Part shown: piece after piece, positions 1-7,459 of the stretch
How the letters are laid out: every line of letters begins with the position of its first letter
How positions within the stretch are numbered: position 1 is the stretch's first letter
From: Tannerella sp.
Lineage (GTDB): Bacteria; Bacteroidota; Bacteroidia; Bacteroidales; Tannerellaceae
DNA: 7,580 bases
Direction of reading: 5' to 3'
Assembly: GCA_031283785.1 (NCBI GenBank)
Contig: JAITBC010000247.1
Coordinates: 1 to 7,580, forward strand
Notes under the pieces: generated by a model
What the model was told of the DNA's origin: nothing
Seen by the model: only the letters and a program-made list of their open reading frames with translations
Databases searched by the model: none
Made by a program: the position numbers and the translations under genes

Positions 1-18
1 ATAAAAGTCTTAGTGAAC

Positions 19-3000
19 ATGAAGAATATAAGTGTAGCGATCCTCTTTTTAATAGTTATTCCGGTATGCTCGAATGCCGGGAAGAATCGGCTTTGGACGC
101 CAAATGAAGGGCTTTCCAACAGCCATATCCTGCAAATCACCCAGGATTCGAAAGGGTATATCTGGATTGCGACTGAAAACGGGTTGAATAAATTCAACGG
201 TTATCAATTTACGGTATATTCCGAGCTTTCGGATGACTCGACGTCGTTTCACGGGAATTATGTTTACTCGATTCTGGAAGACCGAAGGGGATGGTTTTGG
301 GTAGGTTCGGCAGGAGGGCTATTTCGATATGATGTAGAAAAAGACCGTTTTTATCCTTTTCTTATTCAGGATAGCATACCCTTCTATTTGGATCGGGTGA
401 CCTGGCTTTTGGAGGATAAAAAAGGGAATATATGGGTTTCCTATCCTAATAATGGGATCATTTGTATAGATGCGGAAACGTTGAAACCGCGGTTTTATAA
501 TAAAACGAACAGTGGGATCAAGGATGATAACATCGACTGCATTTACGAAGATCGTTCGGGTAATTTATGGATGGGAACTTATCAGAATGGCGTTTACTTG
601 TTTGATACGGAAAATGAAACGGTCAAACATTTCAAATCCAATCCTTCTGTTTCGGGAACGTTAAATGAAAACAGCGTCTTTTCTATCTGTGAAGATGCGC
701 AGGGACGTGTTTTAATAGGGACATTGGGAGGAGGAGTAAATATTTTTGACAGTGCGTCGGAGACATTTTCGCAATTGAAAACGGGTCATTCCATCGTAGG
801 GAATCAGATTTATTCGATGATATGCGATAAAAACGGGAATGTATGGCTGGGAACAGATGGCGCCGGGATTATACGCTATGAAACGGCATGGAAAAAACTG
901 CCGCCTGAACCATTACCGGAATTTTGCGACTTAGCCAAAGGCAAGATTCATTGCTTTTTTGAGGACAGGCAGGGTAATATGTGGATCGCGCTCTATCAGA
1001 AAGGGATCCTGTTTATCTCTTCCACTACGGACAATTTCGAAAATTACGGGTTTAATCCTTTTAATCCCCAGTATAACATAGGGACAAATTGCGTCATATC
1101 GGTATTGGAAGATACCGACGGCGCGATCTGGGTCGGAACGGATGGAGACGGCCTGTATAAGATCAATACTTCCGGTCGGAGAATGGAGTATTTTACGGTT
1201 GAAAAAACTCCCGGATTCCCAAGCAATGTGATTACGGCTTTATTTGAAGACCAAGACAAAAACATTTGGATTGGAACCTATGTAAACGGAATGTTTCGCT
1301 ATAACCGGAAAACAAAAAGTTTTGATTCTTATTATACCTGTTCGGAAGGAGACGCCGGGTTGAGCCATAATCATGTCATCTCTTTTGTACAGGGACGGGA
1401 CGGCACTCTTTGGGTTGGAACGAATGGAGGCGGATTGAACCGGTTGGATACGAAGACAAAACAAATCAAATCTTACAAATCGTATTATATGAACTCGGAC
1501 GGGATGCAAGCGCCCAACCCGTGGATATATACTTTGCACATGGATGAAGAAGGAATCATCTGGATGGGAACGTCTGTCGGCGTAACCCGGTTTAATCCGG
1601 ATACGGAATCGTTTGAAACGTTCCAGAATGACCGGTTAAATACCAATTTGATCTTTACGATAGCCCGGGACCATAAAAAAAACCTGTGGTTCGGCAGTAT
1701 TCTCGGTCTTTATCGTCTGGATAAGGAAACGGGTGAAATCACTCGCAAAACCATCTCGGACGGCCTCCCGGACAATATGATCAACGGGGTGGAAGAAGAC
1801 GGCGAGCATTTTCTGTGGTTAAGTACCGGGAACGGACTGTGCAAGTATAATCCGGAAACGGGCGATTGTCTGAATTTTTATGCGGAAGACGGCATAAAAA
1901 GTAATGAGTTTCGCCGCAGCAGCCATTACAAAGGGAAAGATGGCCGGTTATATTTTGGCGGGATCAACGGACTGACGACCTGTACCCCGAATCATTTCAC
2001 GTATGACAGTACGCTTCTTTATCTGGCCTTTACGGATTTTCTTGTTTACAACGAACCGGTTCAGGCCGGGAAATCCGCCATCCTTGAGAAGTTGTTAGAC
2101 GAATCCGAAAGTATTCGCTTGAAATATAACCAGCGAAACTTTACGTTCCGTTTTGCCGCCGTGGAATATGGCGTGCCTCAGCGGGTATTGTACTATACCC
2201 AGATGGAAAATTTCGATAAACATTGGCGTCTGGTAAATAACCCGAATCGGAGTGTCACCTATACAAACCTGAATCCGGGAAAATATATTTTCAAGGTGAA
2301 GGCAACCTTAGATGGCGTCCATTTCCTTGAAAGAGAAATCAAAGTGATGATCGAACCGCCGTTTTTGTTAAGCATTTGGGCTAAATTCATCTATGCGGCG
2401 TTGATTCTTCTGGCGGGATATTGCGTGTTTTTATATTTGGATTACCGGATGAAACAGAAACAGACTTTGCTGGAAAAAGAGCGGCAGAAACAACTTTCCG
2501 AAAGTAAACTTCAGTTTTTTACGGACGTTTCTCATGAAATACGAACTCCTTTAACATTGATCCTCAGTCCTATTGAAAAGCTGAAAACGACAACCAAAGA
2601 CGAAAAAACGCTTGCCGTTTATAAAATCATTCATCAAAACGCTCTGCGTATTCTCCGCCTCGTGAATCAATTGATGGACTTGAGAGCGGCCGATAAAGGC
2701 AAATTGAAGTTAAAGCTGGAAAAGACTTCTTTGAAGGAATTTGTCGAAAAAATTATGAATTCGTTTCGGGAGTTGTCTGTGGCCAAACAAATTAACTTCA
2801 ATCTGGTTGCCGAAGAAAATTTCCCTGCGGTATACATAGACAGAGACTGCATTGATAAAGTGATTTTCAACATGCTTTCCAACGCTTTTAAGTTTACCGG
2901 CAAGGGGGGACGTATCACCACGTTTTTAGATGTAAAAGAAGGAAAACTGGAAATAAGTGTCGAAGATACCGGGATCGGCATAGCAAAAGAAAATCAAACC

Positions 3001-4098
3001 CGAATTTTCGACCGTTTTTATCAGGTCGAAAATCATGAAGCGCAGGCGTATATGGGCACGGGAATCGGTTTGCATTTATCTAAAATGATGGTAGAGTTAC
3101 ATCGGGGGAAGATTTTTGTGGAAAGCGAACCCGGCAAAGGCGCCAAGTTCTTCGTTCGCCTGCCATTGGACAAAAGTATATATAAACCGGAAGAATTCGG
3201 CAATACTCCCGGCGATGTTATCGCCATGACGGCTCAACCCTTTTTCCCTCTATTGCAGGGTGAACTCGACAGCAAAACCTGTAAAGGAGACCGTATAAAC
3301 GCTCTCCCAACCCAATCCCTTCTTTTGGTAGAAGATGACCCGGATATTATACATTATATCGAATCCGAATTATCGCCCAGGTATAAAGTTTACAAGGCCG
3401 GTAACGGCAAAGACGGCTTAAACAAAGCGCTGAAATATATTCCCGATATCGTTATCAGCGATATAGTCATGCCTGAAATGGATGGATTGGTCTTGTGTAA
3501 GGCGCTGAAAAGTAATGATAAGACGTGTCACATCCCGGTTATTTTGTTGACTGCCAAGACGCATATAGAGCAGATAATCGAAGGCATCGAGATGGGCGCG
3601 GATTCCTATATCCCTAAACCGTTTAATCTCAAACATCTTGAAACGAGAATTGAAAAACTCATCGAATTAAGGAAAAAACTGAAAGGGAAATACGGCAGAG
3701 AAGAAATAAACAATGAAAATGCGGAAATAAAGGTACTCACGTCGGACGAAAAGTTGTTTGGGAAATTTAATGACCTGTTGCGGCAACGCATTAGCGATTC
3801 GGACGTAAGTGTTGAAACAATCAGTCAGGAATTGGGATTAAGCCGCGTACATCTGAATCGCCGGCTGAAAGCCATTATTAATGATACGCCGGGGCATTAT
3901 ATTCATATCTTTCGATTGAAACAGGCCGCTTTATTGCTGACAAACAAAAAAATGACGATCGCGGAAGTCGCTTACGCAGTCGGATTTGCCTCACATTCCT
4001 ATTTCAGCAATCAATTCCGGGAACATTTTGGTCTGTCTCCATTGGAATATATAAAAGCGAATAAGAGCGATTCGCCTCATCCGGATCTTTCGGATTGA
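19..4098 (+). CDS. Hybrid two-component system sensor/regulator (HTCS), AraC-type output
   Basis: Single-protein signal transducer that senses a glycan in the periplasm and regulates transcription. Residues below count from the ATG at 19 (1359 aa). A signal peptide or N-terminal anchor (1-22) is followed by about 14 Reg_prop propeller repeats (35-656; pattern D-x-x-G-x-[IL]-W-[IVM]-G-T) and a Y_Y_Y domain (about 700-778). One membrane helix spans 786-807. The HisKA domain has phospho-His839 in SHEIRTP. The HATPase has N-box Asn951/Asn955, G1 box DTGIGI (983-988) and G2 box GTGIGL (1013-1018). The receiver has acidic residues 1105-1107, phospho-Asp1148, Thr1178 and Lys1200. The C-terminal AraC domain carries two helix-turn-helix segments (about 1266-1288 and 1312-1337). 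All key residues are present, so it should be active. An in-frame GTG at 13 is an alternative start; ATG at 19 is preferred because it places MK directly before the hydrophobic stretch. No clear Shine-Dalgarno is visible, and the promoter lies outside the window. Its base composition is visibly more AT-rich than the convergent neighbour. The inducing sugar cannot be read from sequence. Confidence 0.97.
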   Translation: MKNISVAILFLIVIPVCSNAGKNRLWTPNEGLSNSHILQITQDSKGYIWIATENGLNKFNGYQFTVYSELSDDSTSFHGNYVYSILEDRRGWFWVGSAGGLFRYDVEKDRFYPFLIQDSIPFYLDRVTWLLEDKKGNIWVSYPNNGIICIDAETLKPRFYNKTNSGIKDDNIDCIYEDRSGNLWMGTYQNGVYLFDTENETVKHFKSNPSVSGTLNENSVFSICEDAQGRVLIGTLGGGVNIFDSASETFSQLKTGHSIVGNQIYSMICDKNGNVWLGTDGAGIIRYETAWKKLPPEPLPEFCDLAKGKIHCFFEDRQGNMWIALYQKGILFISSTTDNFENYGFNPFNPQYNIGTNCVISVLEDTDGAIWVGTDGDGLYKINTSGRRMEYFTVEKTPGFPSNVITALFEDQDKNIWIGTYVNGMFRYNRKTKSFDSYYTCSEGDAGLSHNHVISFVQGRDGTLWVGTNGGGLNRLDTKTKQIKSYKSYYMNSDGMQAPNPWIYTLHMDEEGIIWMGTSVGVTRFNPDTESFETFQNDRLNTNLIFTIARDHKKNLWFGSILGLYRLDKETGEITRKTISDGLPDNMINGVEEDGEHFLWLSTGNGLCKYNPETGDCLNFYAEDGIKSNEFRRSSHYKGKDGRLYFGGINGLTTCTPNHFTYDSTLLYLAFTDFLVYNEPVQAGKSAILEKLLDESESIRLKYNQRNFTFRFAAVEYGVPQRVLYYTQMENFDKHWRLVNNPNRSVTYTNLNPGKYIFKVKATLDGVHFLEREIKVMIEPPFLLSIWAKFIYAALILLAGYCVFLYLDYRMKQKQTLLEKERQKQLSESKLQFFTDVSHEIRTPLTLILSPIEKLKTTTKDEKTLAVYKIIHQNALRILRLVNQLMDLRAADKGKLKLKLEKTSLKEFVEKIMNSFRELSVAKQINFNLVAEENFPAVYIDRDCIDKVIFNMLSNAFKFTGKGGRITTFLDVKEGKLEISVEDTGIGIAKENQTRIFDRFYQVENHEAQAYMGTGIGLHLSKMMVELHRGKIFVESEPGKGAKFFVRLPLDKSIYKPEEFGNTPGDVIAMTAQPFFPLLQGELDSKTCKGDRINALPTQSLLLVEDDPDIIHYIESELSPRYKVYKAGNGKDGLNKALKYIPDIVISDIVMPEMDGLVLCKALKSNDKTCHIPVILLTAKTHIEQIIEGIEMGADSYIPKPFNLKHLETRIEKLIELRKKLKGKYGREEINNENAEIKVLTSDEKLFGKFNDLLRQRISDSDVSVETISQELGLSRVHLNRRLKAIINDTPGHYIHIFRLKQAALLLTNKKMTIAEVAYAVGFASHSYFSNQFREHFGLSPLEYIKANKSDSPHPDLSD

Positions 4099-4104
4099 AA
4101 TTTA

Positions 4105-4160
4105 AACGTGAGTTCGATGGAGGGGGGGGCATACCGTCGAACTCACGTTGTATCTTTTTC
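4105..4160. terminator. Shared hairpin terminator between convergent genes
   Basis: Arms at 4105-4120 and 4134-4149 form a 16-bp stem with a single G-U wobble (position 4118 opposite 4136). The 13-nt loop contains a run of eight G (4122-4129). On the plus strand the stem is followed within a few bases by TCTTTTT, which suits intrinsic termination of the HTCS gene whose stop ends at 4098. On the minus strand the hairpin follows the beta-mannosidase stop (4164-4166), but only a weak T-rich tail comes after it, so termination in that direction is less certain. It is the only element in the 65-bp convergent gap. Confidence 0.85.
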
Positions 4161-4163
4161 GGA

Positions 4164-6776
4164 TTAATAGGCATCTGCCAGGTGTTCGATTTTCAGTTGC
4201 TTATCGAAGTCGGCTTTGTTTAAGGACGTCGTTACATGAATCGTTACCTCCTCTCCGGGCAACAAGTCGAAATAGTTATCGGAAAAGAAGTTGTCTATCC
4301 CCTCGATGCTTAAAAATACGCCACGGGCAAATGCATCGCTTTTCACCGTTACGTCATACCCGTCGCGGGAGGCTACCGACGAGGCGTGTATGGCGGCCTT
4401 TGGAAAGTCGATATTTTTGTAGCGGCTTAAAAAATAGTTGTTGGAACGGATTGTCATCGTCTTTCCCTGCGTCTCGGTAAAACGCGCGTGCACGACGATT
4501 TCGCCGGCGTCACGTCCGATCAGGAGCGTCTCGATCGGCGCCTTGAAACGGATGCTGCTGCTGTTAGCCGGTAGCGTCACGTTTCTTTTCCGTTCATAGA
4601 CGACTTGTCCGCTTTTCAGTTCGATTATCCGGACGTCCAACGCGCCACGAACGGCGTTCAACCGGTCGGATACGACGTATACGTTCAGGAAACCGTCTTC
4701 GCTGACCGGAGACACTAATATGTCGTCATAAGCTTTCCGGGCAAAGTAATGTTGCGCTTTCCAGCGTCCGTAATAATCACGGCTCGACCACGAGGCGACC
4801 GGCCAGCAATCGTTGTGCTGCCAGAACAGAGACCCCATACAGTAGGGCATGTCGCGACGGTGCGCCTCGATGGCGGTCTTGATGGCGTCGCCCTGCAGCA
4901 ACTGTCCCATGTAGAGAAACGAAGGAAAATCCTTCGGTTTGCGGTATTCGTTCAGCAGATACCATTCGATCAGCGCATTGGCTTGACTGCCTCCGCGTTG
5001 ATGCGCCATCATCACGTCGGAATAGATGTCATGATCCTGCTCTTCGGGAGCATATTTCAATACAGACTGGTATTCGGGGAAAGACTGGAAGCCATATTCC
5101 GAAAAAAAGCGGGCGCGAATCACGTTATAGTTGGCGATGGAATCGTGTCCGTGCCACACGCCCCAGTAATGTGCGTCGCCATCCGCATTCAATATCTCCC
5201 TGCCCGTTTCCGCCTGCGCATCCGGATTTCCCGCATAAGGCGAAGATGGCCAGTAAAAAGCCGTCGGATCGTATGTGGCGACTGCTTCAGGCAAGACTTG
5301 GTGAAATACATCCTTGTAGTCTTTACGCAGTTCGTCCAGTACGCCCAAACGCTCGTAGGCGCGCATCCATCCCCAATTGAACCAGGCCGTATGGTTTTCA
5401 TTGTTTCCACACCACAGGGCGATGCAGGGATGATTGCGCAGGCGCACCACATTTTCAATGGCTTCCTGCCGGATGTTCTCTATCATCAGGGGCGTCATCG
5501 GGTAAACGCTGCAAGCAAACATAAAATCCTGCCATATCAGGATGCCATGCCGGTCGCACAGGTCGTAAAATATCTCGTTCTCGTAGATACCGCCTCCCCA
5601 GACGCGCAACATGTTCATGCGGGCGTCGACGGCGGCGAGGACGGTTTTTTCGTAATCTGCATCGGTGACGCGGGGCAGCAGGTTGTCTTGCGGAATGTAA
5701 TTGGCTCCTTTGGCAAAAATCTTGACCCCGTTCAACTCAAAATGGAACGCATGTCCGCCGGCGTCTTTTTCGTAAATCACCTTCAGGCTGCGCAGGCCGA
5801 TCCGGTCGGTTTGCGTGTCTGCGATCACGACAGGTTCGTTCACCGACAATGTTGCGGTAAAGGGATACAGATACGGTTCTCCCAGTCCGTTCGACCACCA
5901 CAGCTTTGGTTGAGGGATGTTCATATCCAGTTCGATTATGTTTTTTCCTGCGTTCAGCCGCACGTCTTTTTGCCATGTATTCCGAACGCCTTCCACCCGG
6001 ATAAGCAACGTGGCGGAAACGGACTTGTCGGCAATCACTTCGGCGCGCGCCCTGAGCGCGGCCTTTTTTGCCGTCACGTCCTTCTGAATATAGTGGATAT
6101 TCTCGATACGGGCATTGTTCCAGCCCGTCAGATAGACAGGACGCCATATTCCGCTGGTGACGATGCGCGGTCCCCAGTCCCAACCGTAGTGATAGCCGGC
6201 TTTCCGGGCGAAAACGCTGAGTTTTTTATTCAGAATGCCGCCGTTCTCAGACTGGTCGTTGCCTGCCTCTATCGGATAATGGATGGCGTCAAACTTCGGC
6301 AAATCTACTTTAATAGGGGAATGAAAGTAGATGCGCAGCACATTGTCGTCTTTTTTCAGCAACTCTTTCACCTTCACGCGCCATTCGCGAAACATGTTGT
6401 CGGCCTTCAAAATGCAGGAGTCGTTCAGATAGACGTCGGCGTACGTATCCAGCCCTTTAAATTCCAGTTCGATATTGTCCTTAGCAAAAAGATCCGGCAA
6501 AACGCGGAAGATGGTTTTGTATTCCCAATCCTCCTTGTCGACCCATTGAATACTCCGTTCGTTTAACCGGAAAAACGGATCTTCGATAAGCCCGTTGTTC
6601 AGCAAATCCAATTGTACGACTCCCGGTACGGTTGCCGCATACCAATTATTACCACGTACCTGCTTTAATTTCCAATCCTCGGAAATTTCCTGCCGTACCC
6701 TTTCGTCCGCTCTCGCCTGATTGACCGGAAGACATAACATTGTCGCCATGAGAGCAACATATAATTTTCTTTTCAT
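4164..6776 (-). CDS. Secreted GH2 beta-mannosidase
   Basis: Exo-acting glycoside hydrolase that should release beta-D-mannose from non-reducing ends. It is 870 aa, the usual length for GH2 beta-mannosidases. A type I signal peptide (about 1-23, cleavage after ARA) points to the periplasm; the only early Cys (15) lacks a lipobox, so a lipoprotein is unlikely. An N-terminal jelly-roll domain (about 28-215) holds VPGVVQLDLL and GYHYGWDWGPR. An Ig-like domain (about 216-335) holds LWWSNGLGEPYLYP. The TIM barrel (about 340-680) holds RVWGGGIYE, the acid/base Glu460 in WCGNNE, the nucleophile Glu560 in FFSEYGFQS, and SLFWQHNDCWP. C-terminal Ig-like mannosidase domains follow (about 700-870), including NYFDLLPGE. 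These motifs separate it from GH2 beta-galactosidases and glucuronidases. ATG at 6776 is chosen because it starts the signal peptide; its leader is A/T-rich with no Shine-Dalgarno. It converges on the HTCS gene and has no operon partner inside the window. GC-rich third positions set it apart from that neighbour. Whether the natural substrate is beta-mannan oligosaccharide or the N-glycan core is undecided. Confidence 0.96.
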   Translation of the reverse strand: MKRKLYVALMATMLCLPVNQARADERVRQEISEDWKLKQVRGNNWYAATVPGVVQLDLLNNGLIEDPFFRLNERSIQWVDKEDWEYKTIFRVLPDLFAKDNIELEFKGLDTYADVYLNDSCILKADNMFREWRVKVKELLKKDDNVLRIYFHSPIKVDLPKFDAIHYPIEAGNDQSENGGILNKKLSVFARKAGYHYGWDWGPRIVTSGIWRPVYLTGWNNARIENIHYIQKDVTAKKAALRARAEVIADKSVSATLLIRVEGVRNTWQKDVRLNAGKNIIELDMNIPQPKLWWSNGLGEPYLYPFTATLSVNEPVVIADTQTDRIGLRSLKVIYEKDAGGHAFHFELNGVKIFAKGANYIPQDNLLPRVTDADYEKTVLAAVDARMNMLRVWGGGIYENEIFYDLCDRHGILIWQDFMFACSVYPMTPLMIENIRQEAIENVVRLRNHPCIALWCGNNENHTAWFNWGWMRAYERLGVLDELRKDYKDVFHQVLPEAVATYDPTAFYWPSSPYAGNPDAQAETGREILNADGDAHYWGVWHGHDSIANYNVIRARFFSEYGFQSFPEYQSVLKYAPEEQDHDIYSDVMMAHQRGGSQANALIEWYLLNEYRKPKDFPSFLYMGQLLQGDAIKTAIEAHRRDMPYCMGSLFWQHNDCWPVASWSSRDYYGRWKAQHYFARKAYDDILVSPVSEDGFLNVYVVSDRLNAVRGALDVRIIELKSGQVVYERKRNVTLPANSSSIRFKAPIETLLIGRDAGEIVVHARFTETQGKTMTIRSNNYFLSRYKNIDFPKAAIHASSVASRDGYDVTVKSDAFARGVFLSIEGIDNFFSDNYFDLLPGEEVTIHVTTSLNKADFDKQLKIEHLADAY

Positions 6777-6849
6777 AAAACAGTAGGATTAATTTTTTTA
6801 CTTATTGGTGTCCGAATACACATAAGAAAAAGCGTTATCCTTTCGCCGG

Positions 6850-6857
6850 CAAATATA
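6850..6857 (-). promoter_or_regulatory. Candidate Bacteroidetes -7 promoter box for the beta-mannosidase
   Basis: Read on the minus strand this is TATATTTG, an exact match to the Bacteroidetes -7 consensus TAnnTTTG. It lies 73 bp upstream of the start codon at 6776, which would give a leader of roughly 65 nt. A TTTG that could serve as the -33 element lies at 6873-6876 on the same strand, but the gap of 15 bp is shorter than the usual spacing of about 19-21 bp. A promoter with a poor upstream element would fit activator dependence (inference). Confidence 0.5.
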
Positions 6858-6887
6858 TGAAAAATGTTCATACAAATACATTTTTCA
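6858..6887. promoter_or_regulatory. Perfect inverted repeat next to the promoter, candidate operator
   Basis: The arms TGAAAAATGT (6858-6867) and ACATTTTTCA (6878-6887) are perfect reverse complements separated by 10 bp, so the arm centres are two helical turns apart. The repeat abuts the TATATTTG box at 6850-6857 and covers the region where a -33 element and an activator would sit. The spacing suits a dimeric DNA-binding protein on one helix face. The arms are A/T-rich and no T-run follows, so it is a poor terminator. Which regulator might bind is not known; AraC-type outputs often use direct repeats, so the neighbouring HTCS is only one candidate. Confidence 0.5.
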
Positions 6888-6902
6888 CGGAGTTTTTTTT
6901 AT

Positions 6903-7073
6903 ATGCATACAATTTTCGTTAATACATCGTATGAGAAATTCGGACTGGTAAAAGTGGATATCACTGCGACTGTCAAACAGATCATAGTGTATGGAAAAAC
7001 AGACAGCGGTTATAATGTCGTTCCCGGTTATACATCAAAGTCATATCCCAGTCCAGCCGATCGTTATTTATGA
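6903..7073 (+). CDS. Weak small ORF, hypothetical, possibly not a gene
   Basis: A 56-codon reading frame begins with MHTIFVNTSYEKFG and ends at a TGA (7071-7073). A GGAG lies at 6889-6892, ten bases ahead of the ATG, followed by a run of eight T, so a start is possible. The middle part has a protein-like pattern of alternating charged and hydrophobic residues (VKVDITATVKQIIVYG), but no family is recognised. It diverges from the beta-mannosidase and lacks a visible plus-strand promoter. It could equally be chance or the remains of a larger eroded gene, which would agree with the orphan terminator further right. Confidence 0.15.
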   Translation: MHTIFVNTSYEKFGLVKVDITATVKQIIVYGKTDSGYNVVPGYTSKSYPSPADRYL

Positions 7074-7311
7074 CCGGAAAATATACATAAAGCAAAAGCC
7101 TTATCAGGTGTCAAAAATATCAGAGACTCCGGTAAGCGTCGCCATAGAATATAATCCGAGGTTACATTTTATATCTATACAGCATATGGATTGCTGAATT
7201 GTTTAGCTTGCGGACCGTGCAGGTCAGCTGATCCGAGGCGTTCACGGCGAGGGTTGTCTCAGGTTACTATGTATGATATATTGATGATTACTATAAATTG
7301 ATAGCCTATAT
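7074..7311. other. Intergenic stretch without a recognisable gene; GC-rich island
   Basis: No convincing coding region on either strand. Most of it is AT-rich, but about 7205-7262 is abruptly GC-rich. In that island both strands are open over short distances: plus-strand frame 7232-7276 encodes SEAFTARVVSGYYV before a stop, and a minus-strand frame reads TLAVNASDQLTCTVRK before ending near 7170. Neither has a credible start or known homology that I recognise. It may be a leftover fragment of a displaced gene. No tRNA or other RNA fold is recognised. Confidence 0.4.
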
Positions 7312-7358
7312 AATTGGACTGCGACCCGCCATGACGGGTCGCAGTCCAATTTGTTTTG
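7312..7358 (+). terminator. Strong intrinsic terminator with a perfect 17-bp stem
   Basis: Arms 7312-7328 (AATTGGACTGCGACCCG) and 7335-7351 are perfect reverse complements with a 6-nt loop (CCATGA). The plus strand continues TGTTTTG after the stem, giving a short T-rich tail; the minus strand continues into ATTATATAGG and is less terminator-like. The GC-rich stem makes it a strong candidate for a plus-strand terminator, yet no intact plus-strand gene ends shortly before it. Confidence 0.75.
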
Positions 7359-7459
7359 CATACGATTTCTTAACCCACATTGCAGCGAACGCCCGCTTTA
7401 AGTGTTAAATATCTAAAAAGCGCAATCCTGCGGACGCGTTATGTGCGCTGTGGAGGGGG

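Noticed and set aside
5737..6183. 148-codon minus-strand frame within the beta-mannosidase gene
   Set aside because: Its translation is Arg/Gly-rich and low in complexity of pattern, typical of a shifted frame over a GC-rich gene.
4749..6566. 605-codon open frame on the plus strand, antisense to the beta-mannosidase gene
   Set aside because: It lies wholly inside a gene with intact GH2 motifs, its translation resembles no known protein fold, and its openness follows from the GC-rich third positions of the real gene.
6706..6776. Lipoprotein signal for the beta-mannosidase
   Set aside because: Cys15 is preceded by T-M-L rather than a lipobox, while an ARA cleavage site near residue 23 fits a type I signal peptide.
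6991..7197. 68-codon plus-strand frame MEKQTAVIMS...
   Set aside because: It overlaps the other weak ORF in a different frame, has no Shine-Dalgarno or promoter, and shows no recognisable family. Part of it (YDRKIYIKQKPYQ) looks protein-like, so a decayed gene cannot be excluded.
7205..7270. Possible tRNA or tRNA fragment in the GC-rich island
   Set aside because: No T-loop consensus (GGTTCRANNCC), no acceptor-stem pairing and no anticodon arm could be identified.
7419..7449. Inverted repeat AGCGCA...TGCGCT
   Set aside because: Only six base pairs with a 19-base loop; such pairs are expected by chance, and it does not match an IS66 terminal repeat.
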